A stretch of DNA of 64,000 nt from Ancylobacter moscoviensis (GTDB taxonomy: Bacteria; Pseudomonadota; Alphaproteobacteria; Rhizobiales; Xanthobacteraceae). The notes below the pieces were generated by a model that saw only the letters and a list, made by a program, of their open reading frames with translations, had not been told where the DNA came from and ran no database searches. Numbering within the stretch: the first letter of the stretch is position 1; each line of letters opens with the position of its first letter. This document shows, one piece after another, positions 34,958-44,715 of the stretch. A program made the position numbers and the translations under genes. The stretch covers positions 186,001 through 250,000 of the forward strand of contig NZ_VMBP01000007.1 in NCBI RefSeq assembly GCF_007559435.1. Reading direction: 5' to 3'.

Positions 34958-37662
34958 GCGAGCCCGCCATCGCCCTTTCCGGCGTCGTGCATCGCTACGG
35001 GAAGACGCGCGCGCTCGATGGCGTGGACCTTGCCGTTCCTGCGGGCTGCATGGCGGGGCTGATCGGGCCGGACGGGGTGGGCAAGTCGACGCTGCTCTCG
35101 CTCGCGGCGGGCGTCACCCGCCTGCAGCAGGGCAACGTGCGGGTGCTGGGCGGAGACATGGCGCAGGCGGCCTGGCGGCGGCAGGTCGGTGGACGTATCG
35201 CCTACATGCCGCAGGGGCTTGGGCGCAATCTCTATCCGACGCTGAGCATCGCGGAGAATCTCGATTTCTTCGGTCGCCTGTTCGGGCAGGGCGCCGTCGA
35301 GCGGCGCGAGCGGATCGCCGAGCTTCTCGCTGCCACGGGCCTCGCACCGTTCGCCGACCGCGCCGCGGGCAAGTTGTCGGGCGGCATGAAGCAGAAGCTC
35401 GGCATCTGCGCCGCGCTGATCCACGATCCCGATCTCGTCATCCTCGACGAGCCGACCACCGGCGTCGATCCGCTGTCGCGGCGCCAGTTCTGGGAGCTGA
35501 TGGAGCGCCTGCGCGCCCGGCGTCCCGGCATGAGCGTCGTCGTCGCCACTGCCTACATGGAGGAGGCCGAGCGCTTCGACTGGCTGGCGGCGATGAACGC
35601 GGGCAAGGTTCTCGCCATAGGCAGCCCGGACGACATACGCCGCCAGGCGGGCGAGACGACGCTGGAGCGGGCCTTTGTGGCGCTTCTGCCCGAGGCCGAG
35701 CGCGGGGATGCCGCGCCGATGCCCGACCTTCCGCGTGTCGTTCATGACGGTGCGCCTGCTATCGAGGCCACCGGGCTCACCCGCCGCTTCGGCGATTTCG
35801 TCGCCGTGGACCAAGTGAACTTCCGCATCGAGAAGGGCGAGATCTTCGGCTTCCTGGGCTCCAACGGCTCAGGCAAGTCGACGACCATGAAAATGCTCAC
35901 CGGCCTGCTGCCGGCGAGCGAGGGCGAGGCCAGGCTGTTCGGCGCGAAGCTCGCCGGCGGCGACATGGCGACCCGCAAGCGCGTCGGCTACATGTCGCAG
36001 GCATTCTCGCTCTACGCCGAGCTGACCGTGCGGCAGAACCTTGTGCTGCATGCGCGGCTGTTCGAGATCGCCGACGTCGAGGGCCGCGTGGCCGAGATGC
36101 TGGAACGCTTCGATCTCGCCGATGTCGTCGACGTCCGGCCCGAGAGCCTGCCGCTGGGGATTCGCCAGCGCCTCCAACTCGCGGTTGCGGTGATCCACCG
36201 TCCGGAAATCCTCATCCTTGACGAGCCGACCTCCGGCGTCGACCCGGTGGCGCGCGACGGCTTCTGGCGCACGCTGATCGAATTGTCGCGCCAGGACGGG
36301 GTGACGATCTTCCTCTCCACCCACTTCATGAACGAAGCGGAGCGTTGCGATCGCATCTCGCTCATGCATGCCGGCAAGGTGCTCGCCATCGGCACGCCGG
36401 AGGAGCTCAAGCGCGAACGCGGGATGGATACGCTCGAGGAGGTGTTCATCGCCGTGCTGGAGGAGGCGGGCATGGGCCGGGAAGACGGCGAGGCCGACCT
36501 CCGGGAGCGGCCGGCGGCGCCGGCACATGTGCGCCGCTTCGACGTCGGCCGGCTCTGGGCCTATGCGTGGCGCGAGGCGCTGGAGATCCTGCGCGACCGC
36601 GCGCGGCTCGCCTTCGCGCTGATCGGCCCGATCCTGCTGATGTTCGCTTTCGGCTTCGGCATATCCTTCGATGTCGAGGACCTGCCCTACGCGGTCTTCG
36701 ACCAGGACCAGAGCGCGCAGAGCCGCCAGTTGCTGGAGAGCTTCGAGGGATCGCGCTACTTCGAGACGCGCCCCTCGATCGCCTCGCCCGACGAACTCGA
36801 CCAGCGGCTGAAGGATGGCGAGCTCAAGCTCGCCATCGAGGTTCCCACCGATTTCGGCCGCGACCTGCTGCGCGAGCGCCAGCCGGAAGTGGGCGTGTTC
36901 GTCGACGGCGCCATGCCGTTCCGCGCCGAGACGACGCGCGGCTATGTCCAGGGCATCGCGCTGGGCTATCTCGCCGACGCGCAACTGCGCACCACCGGCA
37001 AGGAGACCGAGCCCTATCCCATCACGATCGAGCCACGCTACCGCTACAATCAGGCGTTCAAGAGCGTGAACGCCATGGTGCCGAGCGTCATCGTGCTGAT
37101 GCTCGTGCTGATTCCGGCGATCATGACGGCGCTCGGCGTGGTGAAGGAGAAGGAGACCGGCTCCATCACCAATTTCCAGTCCACGCCGGTGACGCGCGTC
37201 GAATTCCTGCTGGGCAAGCAGTTGCCCTATGTCGCGATCGCCTTCACCAGCTTCATCACGCTGGTGCTGGTGGCGCGCATCATCTTCGACGTACCGGTGA
37301 AGGGCTCGCTGCCGACGCTGGCGCTCGGCTCGCTCGCCTATGTGCTGGCGACCACCGGCTTCGGCCTGTTCGTGTCGAGCTTCGTGCGCAGTCAGGTGGC
37401 GGCGATCTTCGCCACCGCCATCATCTCCATCATTCCGGCGGTGAATTTCTCCGGCCTGCTGGTGCCGGTGTCCTCGCTCTCGGGCGGGGCGCGCCTGATC
37501 GGGCTTTCGTTCCCGGCGGCATGGTATCAGCCGGTGAGCGTGGGCGTCTTCACCAAGGGCCTCGGCTTCGCTTCGCTCTGGTTCAACATCGTGGTGATCT
37601 TCCTCTTCGCGCTCGGCTTCATCGGCGCGGCGATGGTGGCGCTGCGCAAGCGGAGCGCCTGA
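34954..37662 (+). CDS. Fused ABC transporter: two ATPase domains plus permease, RbbA-like
   Basis: A 902-residue protein. The first ATPase domain (about 1-235) has Walker A GPDGVGKST, signature LSGGMKQK and Walker B LVILDEP. The second (about 265-500) has GSNGSGKST, a degenerate signature (ESLPLGIRQRLQ) and LILDEPTSGVDP. The rest is an ABC-2-type permease with one early membrane helix, a large external loop and a cluster of helices near 710-895. This order is that of RbbA, called a ribosome-associated ATPase in E. coli, but the membrane half and the adaptor and permease genes around it indicate an exporter. Substrate unknown. Confidence 0.88.
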   Translation: MSEPAIALSGVVHRYGKTRALDGVDLAVPAGCMAGLIGPDGVGKSTLLSLAAGVTRLQQGNVRVLGGDMAQAAWRRQVGGRIAYMPQGLGRNLYPTLSIAENLDFFGRLFGQGAVERRERIAELLAATGLAPFADRAAGKLSGGMKQKLGICAALIHDPDLVILDEPTTGVDPLSRRQFWELMERLRARRPGMSVVVATAYMEEAERFDWLAAMNAGKVLAIGSPDDIRRQAGETTLERAFVALLPEAERGDAAPMPDLPRVVHDGAPAIEATGLTRRFGDFVAVDQVNFRIEKGEIFGFLGSNGSGKSTTMKMLTGLLPASEGEARLFGAKLAGGDMATRKRVGYMSQAFSLYAELTVRQNLVLHARLFEIADVEGRVAEMLERFDLADVVDVRPESLPLGIRQRLQLAVAVIHRPEILILDEPTSGVDPVARDGFWRTLIELSRQDGVTIFLSTHFMNEAERCDRISLMHAGKVLAIGTPEELKRERGMDTLEEVFIAVLEEAGMGREDGEADLRERPAAPAHVRRFDVGRLWAYAWREALEILRDRARLAFALIGPILLMFAFGFGISFDVEDLPYAVFDQDQSAQSRQLLESFEGSRYFETRPSIASPDELDQRLKDGELKLAIEVPTDFGRDLLRERQPEVGVFVDGAMPFRAETTRGYVQGIALGYLADAQLRTTGKETEPYPITIEPRYRYNQAFKSVNAMVPSVIVLMLVLIPAIMTALGVVKEKETGSITNFQSTPVTRVEFLLGKQLPYVAIAFTSFITLVLVARIIFDVPVKGSLPTLALGSLAYVLATTGFGLFVSSFVRSQVAAIFATAIISIIPAVNFSGLLVPVSSLSGGARLIGLSFPAAWYQPVSVGVFTKGLGFASLWFNIVVIFLFALGFIGAAMVALRKRSA

Positions 37663-37664
37663 CG

Positions 37665-38786
37665 ATGTTCGCACGTCTCGCCCGCATCTTCCGGCTCGGC
37701 ATCAAGGAGCTGTACAGCCTCAGGGCCGACCCGGTTCTGGCAGGGCTGATCCTCTATACCTTTACCGTGGCGATCTACACGGTCGCCTCGGGGGCCAAGT
37801 TCGAGGTGGAGAACGCCGCCGTCGCGGTGGTGGACGAGGACCAGACGGCGCTGTCGAAGCGGCTGCGCGACGCCCTGCTGAAGCCCTTCTTCAAGGAGCC
37901 GGTGCTCATCGGCGCCGACGAGGTCGACGCGGCGATGGATTCGGGTCGCTTCGTCTTCGTGGTGAGCTTTCCGCCGAAATTCGAGCACGACGTCATCGCC
38001 GGCCGCCAGCCCACCATCCAGCTCGACATCGACGCTACCGCCATGTCGCAGGCGGGCAACGGCGCCTCCTACATCCAGAACATCCTGATCCAGGAGGTGC
38101 TGGCCGCGGTGCCCGGCGCGGCGACCACGCAGCCGGTCAACGTGGTGATCCACGCGATGTTCAATCCGAACCTGAACTCGGCATGGTTCACCTCGGTGAT
38201 GCAGCTCATCAACAACGTCACCATGCTGGCGGTGATCCTCGCAGGCGCGGCGCTGATCCGCGAGCGCGAGCATGGCACCATCGAGCACCTGCTGGTGATG
38301 CCGGTGACGCCGACCGAGATCATGCTGGCGAAGATATGGGCCAACGGCCTTGTCATCGTGGTGGCGGCGACGCTCTCGCTGCTGGTGGTGGTGGAGCGGC
38401 TGCTCGGCGTGCCGGTGCAGGGCTCGGTCCCGCTCTTCGTCGCGTCGATGGTGGTCTACCAGTTCTCGGTCACGGCACTGGGCATCCTCGTCGCGACGGT
38501 GTCGACCTCCATGGCGCAGTTCGGCCTCATCGTCATGCCGGCGCTGATCGTCATGAACCTGCTCTCGGGGGCGACCACGCCGATGGAGAGCATGCCGGTC
38601 TGGCTGCAGAACGTGATGCAGCTCTCGCCCTCGACGCATTTCGTAGCCTTGTCGCAGGCTGTGCTCTATCGCGGCGCCGGGCTCTCGGTGATCTGGCCGA
38701 AGCTGCTGGCACTGCTCGGCATCGGCGCTGCCTTCTTTCTGCTGGCGGGGCTACGCTTCCGCAAGGCGCTGCAGGCCGCACAGTAG
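37665..38786 (+). CDS. ABC-2 type permease, YhhJ-like
   Basis: A 373-residue inner-membrane permease with one N-terminal helix, a periplasmic domain of about 140 residues, and five or six helices from about 180. INNVTMLAVILAGAALIREREHGTIEHLLVMPVTPTEI is the ABC-2 signature region. It starts 2 bases after the RbbA-like stop and would pair with the permease half of that protein. It ends 7 bases before the convergent flavin reductase gene. Confidence 0.87.
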   Translation: MFARLARIFRLGIKELYSLRADPVLAGLILYTFTVAIYTVASGAKFEVENAAVAVVDEDQTALSKRLRDALLKPFFKEPVLIGADEVDAAMDSGRFVFVVSFPPKFEHDVIAGRQPTIQLDIDATAMSQAGNGASYIQNILIQEVLAAVPGAATTQPVNVVIHAMFNPNLNSAWFTSVMQLINNVTMLAVILAGAALIREREHGTIEHLLVMPVTPTEIMLAKIWANGLVIVVAATLSLLVVVERLLGVPVQGSVPLFVASMVVYQFSVTALGILVATVSTSMAQFGLIVMPALIVMNLLSGATTPMESMPVWLQNVMQLSPSTHFVALSQAVLYRGAGLSVIWPKLLALLGIGAAFFLLAGLRFRKALQAAQ

Positions 38787-38793
38787 GACCGGA

Positions 38794-39324
38794 TCACGGC
38801 ATTCTCGACGCGATCCGCAATTCCTCGCCGTCGACGACGAAGTGACCGTAGCCGTGATGATGGATGGTGCGCGGATTCTTCTGCGCCGGATCGAACCACG
38901 CCGCCACCACCTCCAGCACGAAGAGATTGAACTTTTCGACCAGTGCGGTGTCGACCACCCGGCATTCGAGATTGGCGAAGCATTCCTTCACCAGCGGGGC
39001 CGAGACGGTGCCTGCCGGCAGCGGGGTGAGGCCGATCCGGCCGAACTTGTCCTCGTCGCGGCCCGAGCAGTTGCCGATCGCGACGACCTTCTCCGCGATC
39101 TCGACGGCGGGAAGGGCGATGACGCATTCGCGGGTCTTCTCCAGCGCGCGGAAGCTGAAATCGCCCTGGCTGATGATGCAGGCGATCAGCGGAGGGCTGA
39201 ACTCCACCATCATGTGCCATGACATCGTCATCACGTTGGGCCGGTCGTTCTCGGCGGTGGTGAGCAGGACGACCGGGCCGGGCTCGATGAGCTGGTAGAC
39301 CTTGTCGAGGGAGAGCTTCTTCAT
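38794..39324 (-). CDS. Flavin reductase-like domain protein
   Basis: A 176-residue FMN-binding split-barrel protein of the flavin reductase/NADH:FMN oxidoreductase group. Recognisable parts are [57 protein letters not shown] and LECRVVDT. The start is the ATG at 39324 with GGAG upstream; the longer frame to 39534 is promoter sequence. It stands alone, divergent from cbbQ. Enzymes of this type supply reduced flavin or reduce other compounds; the partner is unknown. Confidence 0.8.
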   Translation of the reverse strand: MKKLSLDKVYQLIEPGPVVLLTTAENDRPNVMTMSWHMMVEFSPPLIACIISQGDFSFRALEKTRECVIALPAVEIAEKVVAIGNCSGRDEDKFGRIGLTPLPAGTVSAPLVKECFANLECRVVDTALVEKFNLFVLEVVAAWFDPAQKNPRTIHHHGYGHFVVDGEELRIASRMP

Positions 39325-39547
39325 GGCGGGCGCTCCGTCCGTGACGCCGGTGCATGCTAGCGCATCGCGTCCATCGGTGCGCTCCGCAAACATCCTCTTG
39401 TGCGGCGCGGCGAATGGATTTCTAATGACGCTGCCGGGCAACAAAGCCGTTGTCGGCGATGCGGCAGGGATTGCCGACAGCCCTCTCTCGGGCCGTCCTT
39501 TCCTGCCCGACGGGGAGGGATGGTCCTGCACCATCGCGGAGACCCCG

Positions 39548-40360
39548 ATGCTCGTCGCCCCTGATCTTGCCGCCTACCGCATCGACGCCGAGCCCTATTA
39601 CCGGCCGGTCGGCGACGAGATCTCCGTCTTCGAGGCGGCGTGGAAGCATCGTCTGCCGGTCATGCTCAAGGGCCCCACCGGCTGCGGCAAGACGCGCTTC
39701 GTCGAATACATGGCGTGGCGGCTCGGCCGGCCGCTGATCACCGTCGCCGCCCATGAGGACATGACCGCGGCCGACCTCTCCGGCCGTTTCCTGCTGACCC
39801 CCGAGGGCACCGTCTGGCATGACGGGCCGCTGACGCTGGCGGTGCGCCACGGCGCCATCTGCTATCTCGACGAGATCGTCGAGGCGCGGCAGGACACCAC
39901 CGTCGTCATCCATCCGCTCACCGATGCACGGCGTATGCTGCCGCTGGAGAAGCGCAACGAACTGATACCGGCGCATCCCGACTTCCAGCTCGTCATCTCC
40001 TACAACCCCGGCTACCAGAGCGCGGTGAAGGACCTCAAGGAGTCGACCAAACAGCGCTTCGTCGCCATCGATTTCGACTATCCCGCGCCGGCACTCGAGG
40101 CCGAGATCGTGATGCGCGAGGCCGGCACCGATCCCGCCCTCGCGCGCACGCTGGTCGCCATCGCCGCCTGCTCGCGCAACCTGAAGGGGCAGGGGCTCGA
40201 CGAGGGCGCCTCCACCCGCATGCTGATCCATGCCGGCCGGCTCGCGGCGGGCGGGGTGCCGCTGGAGGCGGCGGTGCATGCGGGGATCGTGCTGCCGATC
40301 ACCGACGACGCCGATGTGCGGCAGGCGCTCGGCTCCGCCATTTCCGCCTGCTTCGCATGA
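39548..40360 (+). CDS. cbbQ: MoxR-type AAA+ ATPase, CbbQ/NorQ family
   Basis: A 270-residue AAA+ protein. Walker A is [20 protein letters not shown], Walker B is [15 protein letters not shown], and [14 protein letters not shown] and [21 protein letters not shown] are the CbbQ/NorQ blocks. With CbbO such proteins reactivate Rubisco; NorQ/NirQ relatives help mature nitric oxide reductase. The start at 39548 has GGAG at -10 to -7 and gives the usual 270 residues; an earlier ATG at 39425 would add 41 atypical residues. It overlaps cbbO by ATGA. No Rubisco or nor genes lie in the window, so its client is open. Confidence 0.82.
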   Translation: MLVAPDLAAYRIDAEPYYRPVGDEISVFEAAWKHRLPVMLKGPTGCGKTRFVEYMAWRLGRPLITVAAHEDMTAADLSGRFLLTPEGTVWHDGPLTLAVRHGAICYLDEIVEARQDTTVVIHPLTDARRMLPLEKRNELIPAHPDFQLVISYNPGYQSAVKDLKESTKQRFVAIDFDYPAPALEAEIVMREAGTDPALARTLVAIAACSRNLKGQGLDEGASTRMLIHAGRLAAGGVPLEAAVHAGIVLPITDDADVRQALGSAISACFA

Positions 40361-42654
40361 GCGACCTCGTCGACCTCGACACGCCGGGCGTCGCCACGCC
40401 CGCGATCACGCGCCTTGTCCGGCTGATGGCCGCGCGCGAGGCGCTGGCCGCCGTCTTCGCCGATGCCCGCCGCCGCGTTGCCGCATACCATGGCGAGGCG
40501 GAACTGGAACCGTGGGCGAAGGGCGTGCTGGCGCTGGTCGACGTCAACGCGGGTGCCGGCGGTCTGCTCGCCTTCTGGCGCGCCAGCGTCGAGCTGTCGC
40601 CGCGCCTGACGCCGGCGGAACTCGGCGAGACCGCCCTTGGAGCCGCGGCTCTGTGCCGGGAGGCCGGATCGAGCGCCACCGTCGCCGCACTGGCCGCTTT
40701 CACGCAGATAGAGCCGCGTCTCGCCGGTGCGGGCGAGCGGGCTATCTGGTGGCGCGCGCTGACCGCCCTCGGCCGTGCCGCGCCGGACTGCGTGGAACGG
40801 GTCGCCGGGCAGGCGCACCGGCTGGTGCTGCCCGGCCATGCGGCCGATTTCGAGGGCTTCATCGAGGCCGGGCTGAAGGCCGCCGGCCGCGACCGCGCGC
40901 GCCAGCACGCCTTCTTCGCGCTGGAGGACCGGCTGGCGCTCGGCCTCCTTGCCCGCATCGGCGCCGGACCGGGCTTCGACGAACTGGAGGCCGGTCTAAA
41001 AATGGTGCTGACCGCCTTGTGGGGCGCGACGCCGAACCTTCAGCCGCTGCCGCCCGCCGGCCCGGACACGCCGGGCCGCGCCAATATCGCCGGGCCGGCG
41101 ATCCGCCTGCCGGATGTCTTTCCCGGCGTTGCGGGGGAGGCCTCGCGCCGGCTCTATCTCGCCGCTGCCGCCCATGCCGGCGCGCATCTCTTCTTCGGCA
41201 ATCCGCGCTTTCCGATCCGCAAGTTCAAGCCGGTGCAGATGGTGCTGGCCAACCTTGTCGAGGATGCGCGGATCGAACTTCTGGCGATGCGGCTCTATCC
41301 CGGCCTGCGCCGGCTCTGGGTGCCCTATCACGTCGCCTCGCCGGAGGACGGGCCGACGACGGGCGCGCTGCTGGCGCGGGTGGCGCGCGGGCTGTTCGAT
41401 CCCTCCTACAGCGATCCGGATGCGTTGGTCGGCAAGGCGCAGGCGCTGTTCGCCGCATCGCTGGAACGGATCGAGGATCCCTTGATCAGCCTCGATGTCG
41501 GCACGAGGCTTGCCAATGATGTCGGCCAGCGGCGCATCCGCTTCGACGGGCGGGGCCATGTGGTAGAGCCCGCCTATCGCGACGACGGGCTGGGGCTTTG
41601 GGACTTCGGCGACATCGATCCGGATGTGGTGGCCGAGATCAAGATGATGGTCGATGCCGCCCGCATCGAGCGGCATGAGACCGAGGACGGCACGGCGGAC
41701 GAGGAGCCGACGCCGGAGCCCGCCGGCCGCGTCCGGCCGAAGGCCGCGGGCGAGAAGGGCGTCGTGATCGCCACCTACCCGGAATGGGACGCGGGCGCGG
41801 GTGTCGAGCGACCGGACTGGACGAGCGTGCGGGCGGCCCTGCCGGTCGAGGGGGATACCCGCCCGCTGCAACGCGCGCTGGACCGCGCCGCACCGGTGCG
41901 CGCGCGCATCGCCCGGTTGGTCAGGGCGGCGAAGGTCGGCCGTGCGGCCCGGCTGAAGCGGCAGGCGGAAGGCCACGACCTCGACATCGACGCCGCCATC
42001 GAGGCCGCCATCGCCCGGCATGCCGGCGAGATGCCGGATATGCGGGTGTTCCGCTCCACCGCGCTGCTGCAGCGCGATCTCGCCGTGCTGGTGCTGGTCG
42101 ACGTGTCGCAATCGACGCGCGAGAAGCTGACGGACGGTTCCAACGTGCTCGACGTCGAAAAGCTCGCCGTGGCGATGCTGGGCGAGGCGCTCGAAGGGCT
42201 CGGCGACGACTTCGCGCTGCTCGCCTTCGCCTCGGCGGGACGCGACGATGTGCGGGTGACGTGCGTGAAAGGCTTCGACGAGCCTTACGGCGCCCCGGCC
42301 ATGTCGCGCCTCGCGGGACTGACCTCGGGTCTGTCGACCCGGCTCGGGGCGGCGCTGCGCCATGCCGGAGCAGAGATGTCGCGCGTGCGCAGCTTTCGCA
42401 AGCTGATCCTTGTGCTCACCGATGGCGAGCCCTCCGACATCGATGTGGCCGCACAGGATCTGGTTCAGGACGCGCGGCGGGTCGTGCTGCAGCTGCGCTC
42501 GCAGGGCATCGACACGTTCGGGGTCACGCTCGATCCGGGTGAGGTCGGCTCCGGGCCGGCCATCTTCGGGAAGACCAACGCCATGCCGGTGCGCCGGCTC
42601 GAGGACCTGCCGATGCGGCTGTCGGAGCTTTATTTCCGCCTGGCGCGGCGGTGA
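40357..42654 (+). CDS. cbbO: CbbO/NorD-type VWA-domain protein
   Basis: A 765-residue partner of the AAA+ ATPase. The C-terminal von Willebrand A domain (about 575-760) has an intact metal site: DVSQSTREK near residue 581, and [11 protein letters not shown]. The first 400 residues are helical repeats, and the middle is charged. Length suits CbbO (about 780) better than NorD (about 630). In the CbbQO machine the VWA domain grips the target enzyme while the CbbQ ring works on it. Overlapping start with cbbQ. Confidence 0.8.
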   Translation: MSDLVDLDTPGVATPAITRLVRLMAAREALAAVFADARRRVAAYHGEAELEPWAKGVLALVDVNAGAGGLLAFWRASVELSPRLTPAELGETALGAAALCREAGSSATVAALAAFTQIEPRLAGAGERAIWWRALTALGRAAPDCVERVAGQAHRLVLPGHAADFEGFIEAGLKAAGRDRARQHAFFALEDRLALGLLARIGAGPGFDELEAGLKMVLTALWGATPNLQPLPPAGPDTPGRANIAGPAIRLPDVFPGVAGEASRRLYLAAAAHAGAHLFFGNPRFPIRKFKPVQMVLANLVEDARIELLAMRLYPGLRRLWVPYHVASPEDGPTTGALLARVARGLFDPSYSDPDALVGKAQALFAASLERIEDPLISLDVGTRLANDVGQRRIRFDGRGHVVEPAYRDDGLGLWDFGDIDPDVVAEIKMMVDAARIERHETEDGTADEEPTPEPAGRVRPKAAGEKGVVIATYPEWDAGAGVERPDWTSVRAALPVEGDTRPLQRALDRAAPVRARIARLVRAAKVGRAARLKRQAEGHDLDIDAAIEAAIARHAGEMPDMRVFRSTALLQRDLAVLVLVDVSQSTREKLTDGSNVLDVEKLAVAMLGEALEGLGDDFALLAFASAGRDDVRVTCVKGFDEPYGAPAMSRLAGLTSGLSTRLGAALRHAGAEMSRVRSFRKLILVLTDGEPSDIDVAAQDLVQDARRVVLQLRSQGIDTFGVTLDPGEVGSGPAIFGKTNAMPVRRLEDLPMRLSELYFRLARR

Positions 42655-42668
42655 GCGCGAAGACAGGA

Positions 42669-42691
42669 ATGGCCGGGACACGCCCGGCCAT
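42669..42691. terminator. Hairpin between cbbO and amiE
   Basis: ATGGCCGGG and CCCGGCCAT pair across ACACG between two convergent stops. No T-run on either side, so the terminator role is moderate. Confidence 0.5.
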
Positions 42692-42718
42692 GAGATTGCA
42701 GGAGGCGGGATCCGACGC

Positions 42719-43756
42719 CTATCGATGCGTGTTCTCGGGATTGGGGATGCCCTCGATGGGACATTCCTCGGTGCCGACGGTGGTGCGGGTGAAGGATTCC
42801 ACCATCTCGCGCGTGCCTTCCGGATCGGCGATCCAGCGCTTGTAGAAGTCGTAGGGGCAGGCGGCCTCGCCCTTGTCGCCGTCGCCGGAATTGATCATGC
42901 CGGTGTAGCCGCGATGCACCAGCTTGAAGAGATGGTTCTGCGACTGCATGTTCTTGCGCGCGTCGCGGATCAGCGACACGGAGAGCTGGGCGTACTGGAT
43001 GCCGTATTCCTCCTCGCCGCATTCGCCGAGCGTGCGGCCGTCGAAGCCGACGATGGCCGAATGGCCGAAATAGGAATAGACGCCGTCGAAGCCGGCGGCG
43101 TTCGCCACCGCGACATAGCAGTTGTTCGCCCATGCCATGGCCTTGGCCATGACCACCTGCTGGTCCTTGGCCGGATACATGTAGCCCTGGCAGCGCACGA
43201 TCAGCTCGGCGCCGCGCATCGCGCAGTCCCGCCAGATCTCGGGATAGTTGCCGTCATCGCAGATGATGAGCGAGACCTTCAGTCCCTTGGGGCCTTCCGA
43301 GACATAGGTGCAGTTGCCGGGATACCAGCCCTCGATCGGCACCCAGGGCATGATCTTGCGGTACTTCTGGACGATCTCGCCCTTGTCGTTCATCAGGATG
43401 AGCGTGTTGTAGGGCGCCTTGTGCGGGTGCTCCTCGTGGCGCTCGCCGGTGAGCGAGAACACGCCCCACACCTTCGCCTTGCGGCAGGCCTCGGCGAAGA
43501 TCTCCGTCTCGTCGCCGGGCACGGTGGAGGCGGTCTCGTACATCTCCTTGGAATCGTACATGATTCCGTGGGTCGAGTATTCCGGGAAGATGACGAGATC
43601 CATGCCCGGCAAGCCGGTCTTCATGCCGACGATCATGTCGGCAATCTTCTTCGCGTTCTCGAGCACTTCGGCCTTGGTGTGGAGCCGCGGCATCTTGTAG
43701 TTCACGACCGCTACGCCGACGGTGTCTTTGCTGCTGGAAACGTCGCCGTGCAACAT
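42719..43756 (-). CDS. amiE: Aliphatic amidase
   Basis: A 345-residue nitrilase-superfamily enzyme that hydrolyses short aliphatic amides such as acetamide to the acid and ammonia. The catalytic residues fall at the AmiE numbers: Glu59 ([10 protein letters not shown]), Lys134 (QKYRKIMPW) and Cys166 ([11 protein letters not shown]). Length and the C-terminal PENTHR block fit AmiE rather than formamidase AmiF. The start has GAGGAGA upstream. It lies downstream of amiC-amiR on the same strand, with a leader holding an intrinsic terminator, so it is probably switched on by AmiR antitermination. Confidence 0.94.
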   Translation of the reverse strand: MLHGDVSSSKDTVGVAVVNYKMPRLHTKAEVLENAKKIADMIVGMKTGLPGMDLVIFPEYSTHGIMYDSKEMYETASTVPGDETEIFAEACRKAKVWGVFSLTGERHEEHPHKAPYNTLILMNDKGEIVQKYRKIMPWVPIEGWYPGNCTYVSEGPKGLKVSLIICDDGNYPEIWRDCAMRGAELIVRCQGYMYPAKDQQVVMAKAMAWANNCYVAVANAAGFDGVYSYFGHSAIVGFDGRTLGECGEEEYGIQYAQLSVSLIRDARKNMQSQNHLFKLVHRGYTGMINSGDGDKGEAACPYDFYKRWIADPEGTREMVESFTRTTVGTEECPIEGIPNPENTHR

Positions 43757-43912
43757 GGGTGGGTTCTCCTCGGAAAGGCGCGCGGGCGCTCATCGCAAGC
43801 GGCCGGGCCATTGCGTTCTTGTGGGATCGGGGGAAGGAGCCGCGGAAAGGAGAGCCGGCCGCGGGCATTCCGGGACGGGCGGAACCGCGTTGTCCCGCCG
43901 GAATTCAGGCAC

Positions 43913-43950
43913 AAAAAAAGCCCGACAGGCTCTCGCGAGCCTTCCGGGCT
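43913..43950 (-). terminator. Intrinsic terminator (attenuator) in the amiE leader
   Basis: Read on the minus strand, AGCCCG-ga-AGGCTC pairs with GAGCCT-gt-CGGGCT around GCGA, giving two 6-base helices with a 2x2 internal loop, followed by seven T. It is the best intrinsic terminator I found in the window and lies before, not after, a coding gene. Confidence 0.85.
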
Positions 43951-43958
43951 ACATTGCC
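43947..43958 (-). promoter_or_regulatory. Candidate ANTAR RNA hairpin (P2) overlapping the terminator
   Basis: GGC-AATGTA-GCC on the minus strand has a hexaloop with A at position 1 and G at position 4, the ANTAR-target rule. Its 3' arm shares bases with the 5' arm of the terminator, so both cannot form together. The stem is only three pairs, and a clean first hairpin (P1) was not found upstream, so this is tentative. Confidence 0.4.
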
Positions 43959-44062
43959 TTGCACGGCCAACAACGTTGGTGGCCGGGCGGGAGACGCCAT
44001 TTCGAGCTCGATTGCCCGAAAAACGTCCATGGAAGATATCTAACCATCATCACCCCCGCAGT

Positions 44063-44701
44063 TCAAGAGCCGGGGGGCGTTTCACCCGCGCGGGCGTCTC
44101 GGGTCTTGGGGGAAACCTGTAGGATCTCCGTGGCGTGGATGATGGAGAGCGCCATGTCCTCCATCGCCACGCGCTTCGACATCGCCTGCCGGCGCAGGCT
44201 CTGATAGGCGTCCTCCTCGGTGAGGCCGAGATTCTCCATCAGGATCGACTTGGCCCGCTGGATCTTCTGGATGCCGGAAAGCTTGTGCTCCAGCCGGGAG
44301 ATGCGCTTCTTCGTCTCTTCGCGTTCCAGCCACAGGCTGCGGGCGATGGTGAGGTTGGTGAGCAGGCCGAAGGGCCGGATCGGCCGCTCCACCACGGCGA
44401 CCGCGCCCGATTCCAGCACGAGCTGGAGCGTCGAGGGGTTCTCATAGCCGACCACCGCGATGAGCGTCGGGCGGGAATGCGGGTCGGTCTTCAGCAGCCT
44501 CACCGTCTCGGCGCGCGCGTCCTGCTCGATGGCGAGCAGCACCACGTCGGCGGCGGGCCATTCGTCCGGCACCGGCCAGACGATCTCCACCGTGGAGCCG
44601 ATGCGCCGCAGATGCTCGACGAGGCTCGGCCGCTCCTCGTCCGGCGGGTGGATGACGTGCACCCGGAGGCCGCGCAGGTCCTTGAGGATCTGGATCGCCA
44701 T
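44063..44701 (-). CDS. amiR: ANTAR-domain antiterminator, AmiR/NasT type
   Basis: A 212-residue regulator. The N-terminal part (1-125) is a receiver-like domain without the phospho-Asp context of true response regulators. A coiled-coil helix (EREETKKRISRLEHKLSGIQ) leads to the C-terminal ANTAR domain with RAKSILMENLGLTEEDAYQSLRRQAM. ANTAR proteins bind paired hexaloop RNA hairpins and prevent terminators from forming. The start is the ATG at 44701, 14 bases after amiC, whose product is expected to hold AmiR inactive until an amide binds. Confidence 0.88.
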   Translation of the reverse strand: MAIQILKDLRGLRVHVIHPPDEERPSLVEHLRRIGSTVEIVWPVPDEWPAADVVLLAIEQDARAETVRLLKTDPHSRPTLIAVVGYENPSTLQLVLESGAVAVVERPIRPFGLLTNLTIARSLWLEREETKKRISRLEHKLSGIQKIQRAKSILMENLGLTEEDAYQSLRRQAMSKRVAMEDMALSIIHATEILQVSPKTRDARAGETPPGS

Positions 44702-44715
44702 GATGCCCTCCACCG

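Larger units (their letters stand above)
43757..44062 (-). other. amiE leader between amiR and amiE
   Basis: These 306 bases hold no gene. Read on the minus strand they contain a hairpin with a six-base loop followed directly by a strong terminator, and then about 155 bases to the amiE start. This is the layout expected for control by an ANTAR protein. Confidence 0.65.

Noticed and set aside
42719..43756. Formamidase (AmiF) as alternative for the amidase
   Set aside because: Length, the Glu59/Lys134/Cys166 numbering and the amiC-amiR partners all fit the aliphatic amidase AmiE.
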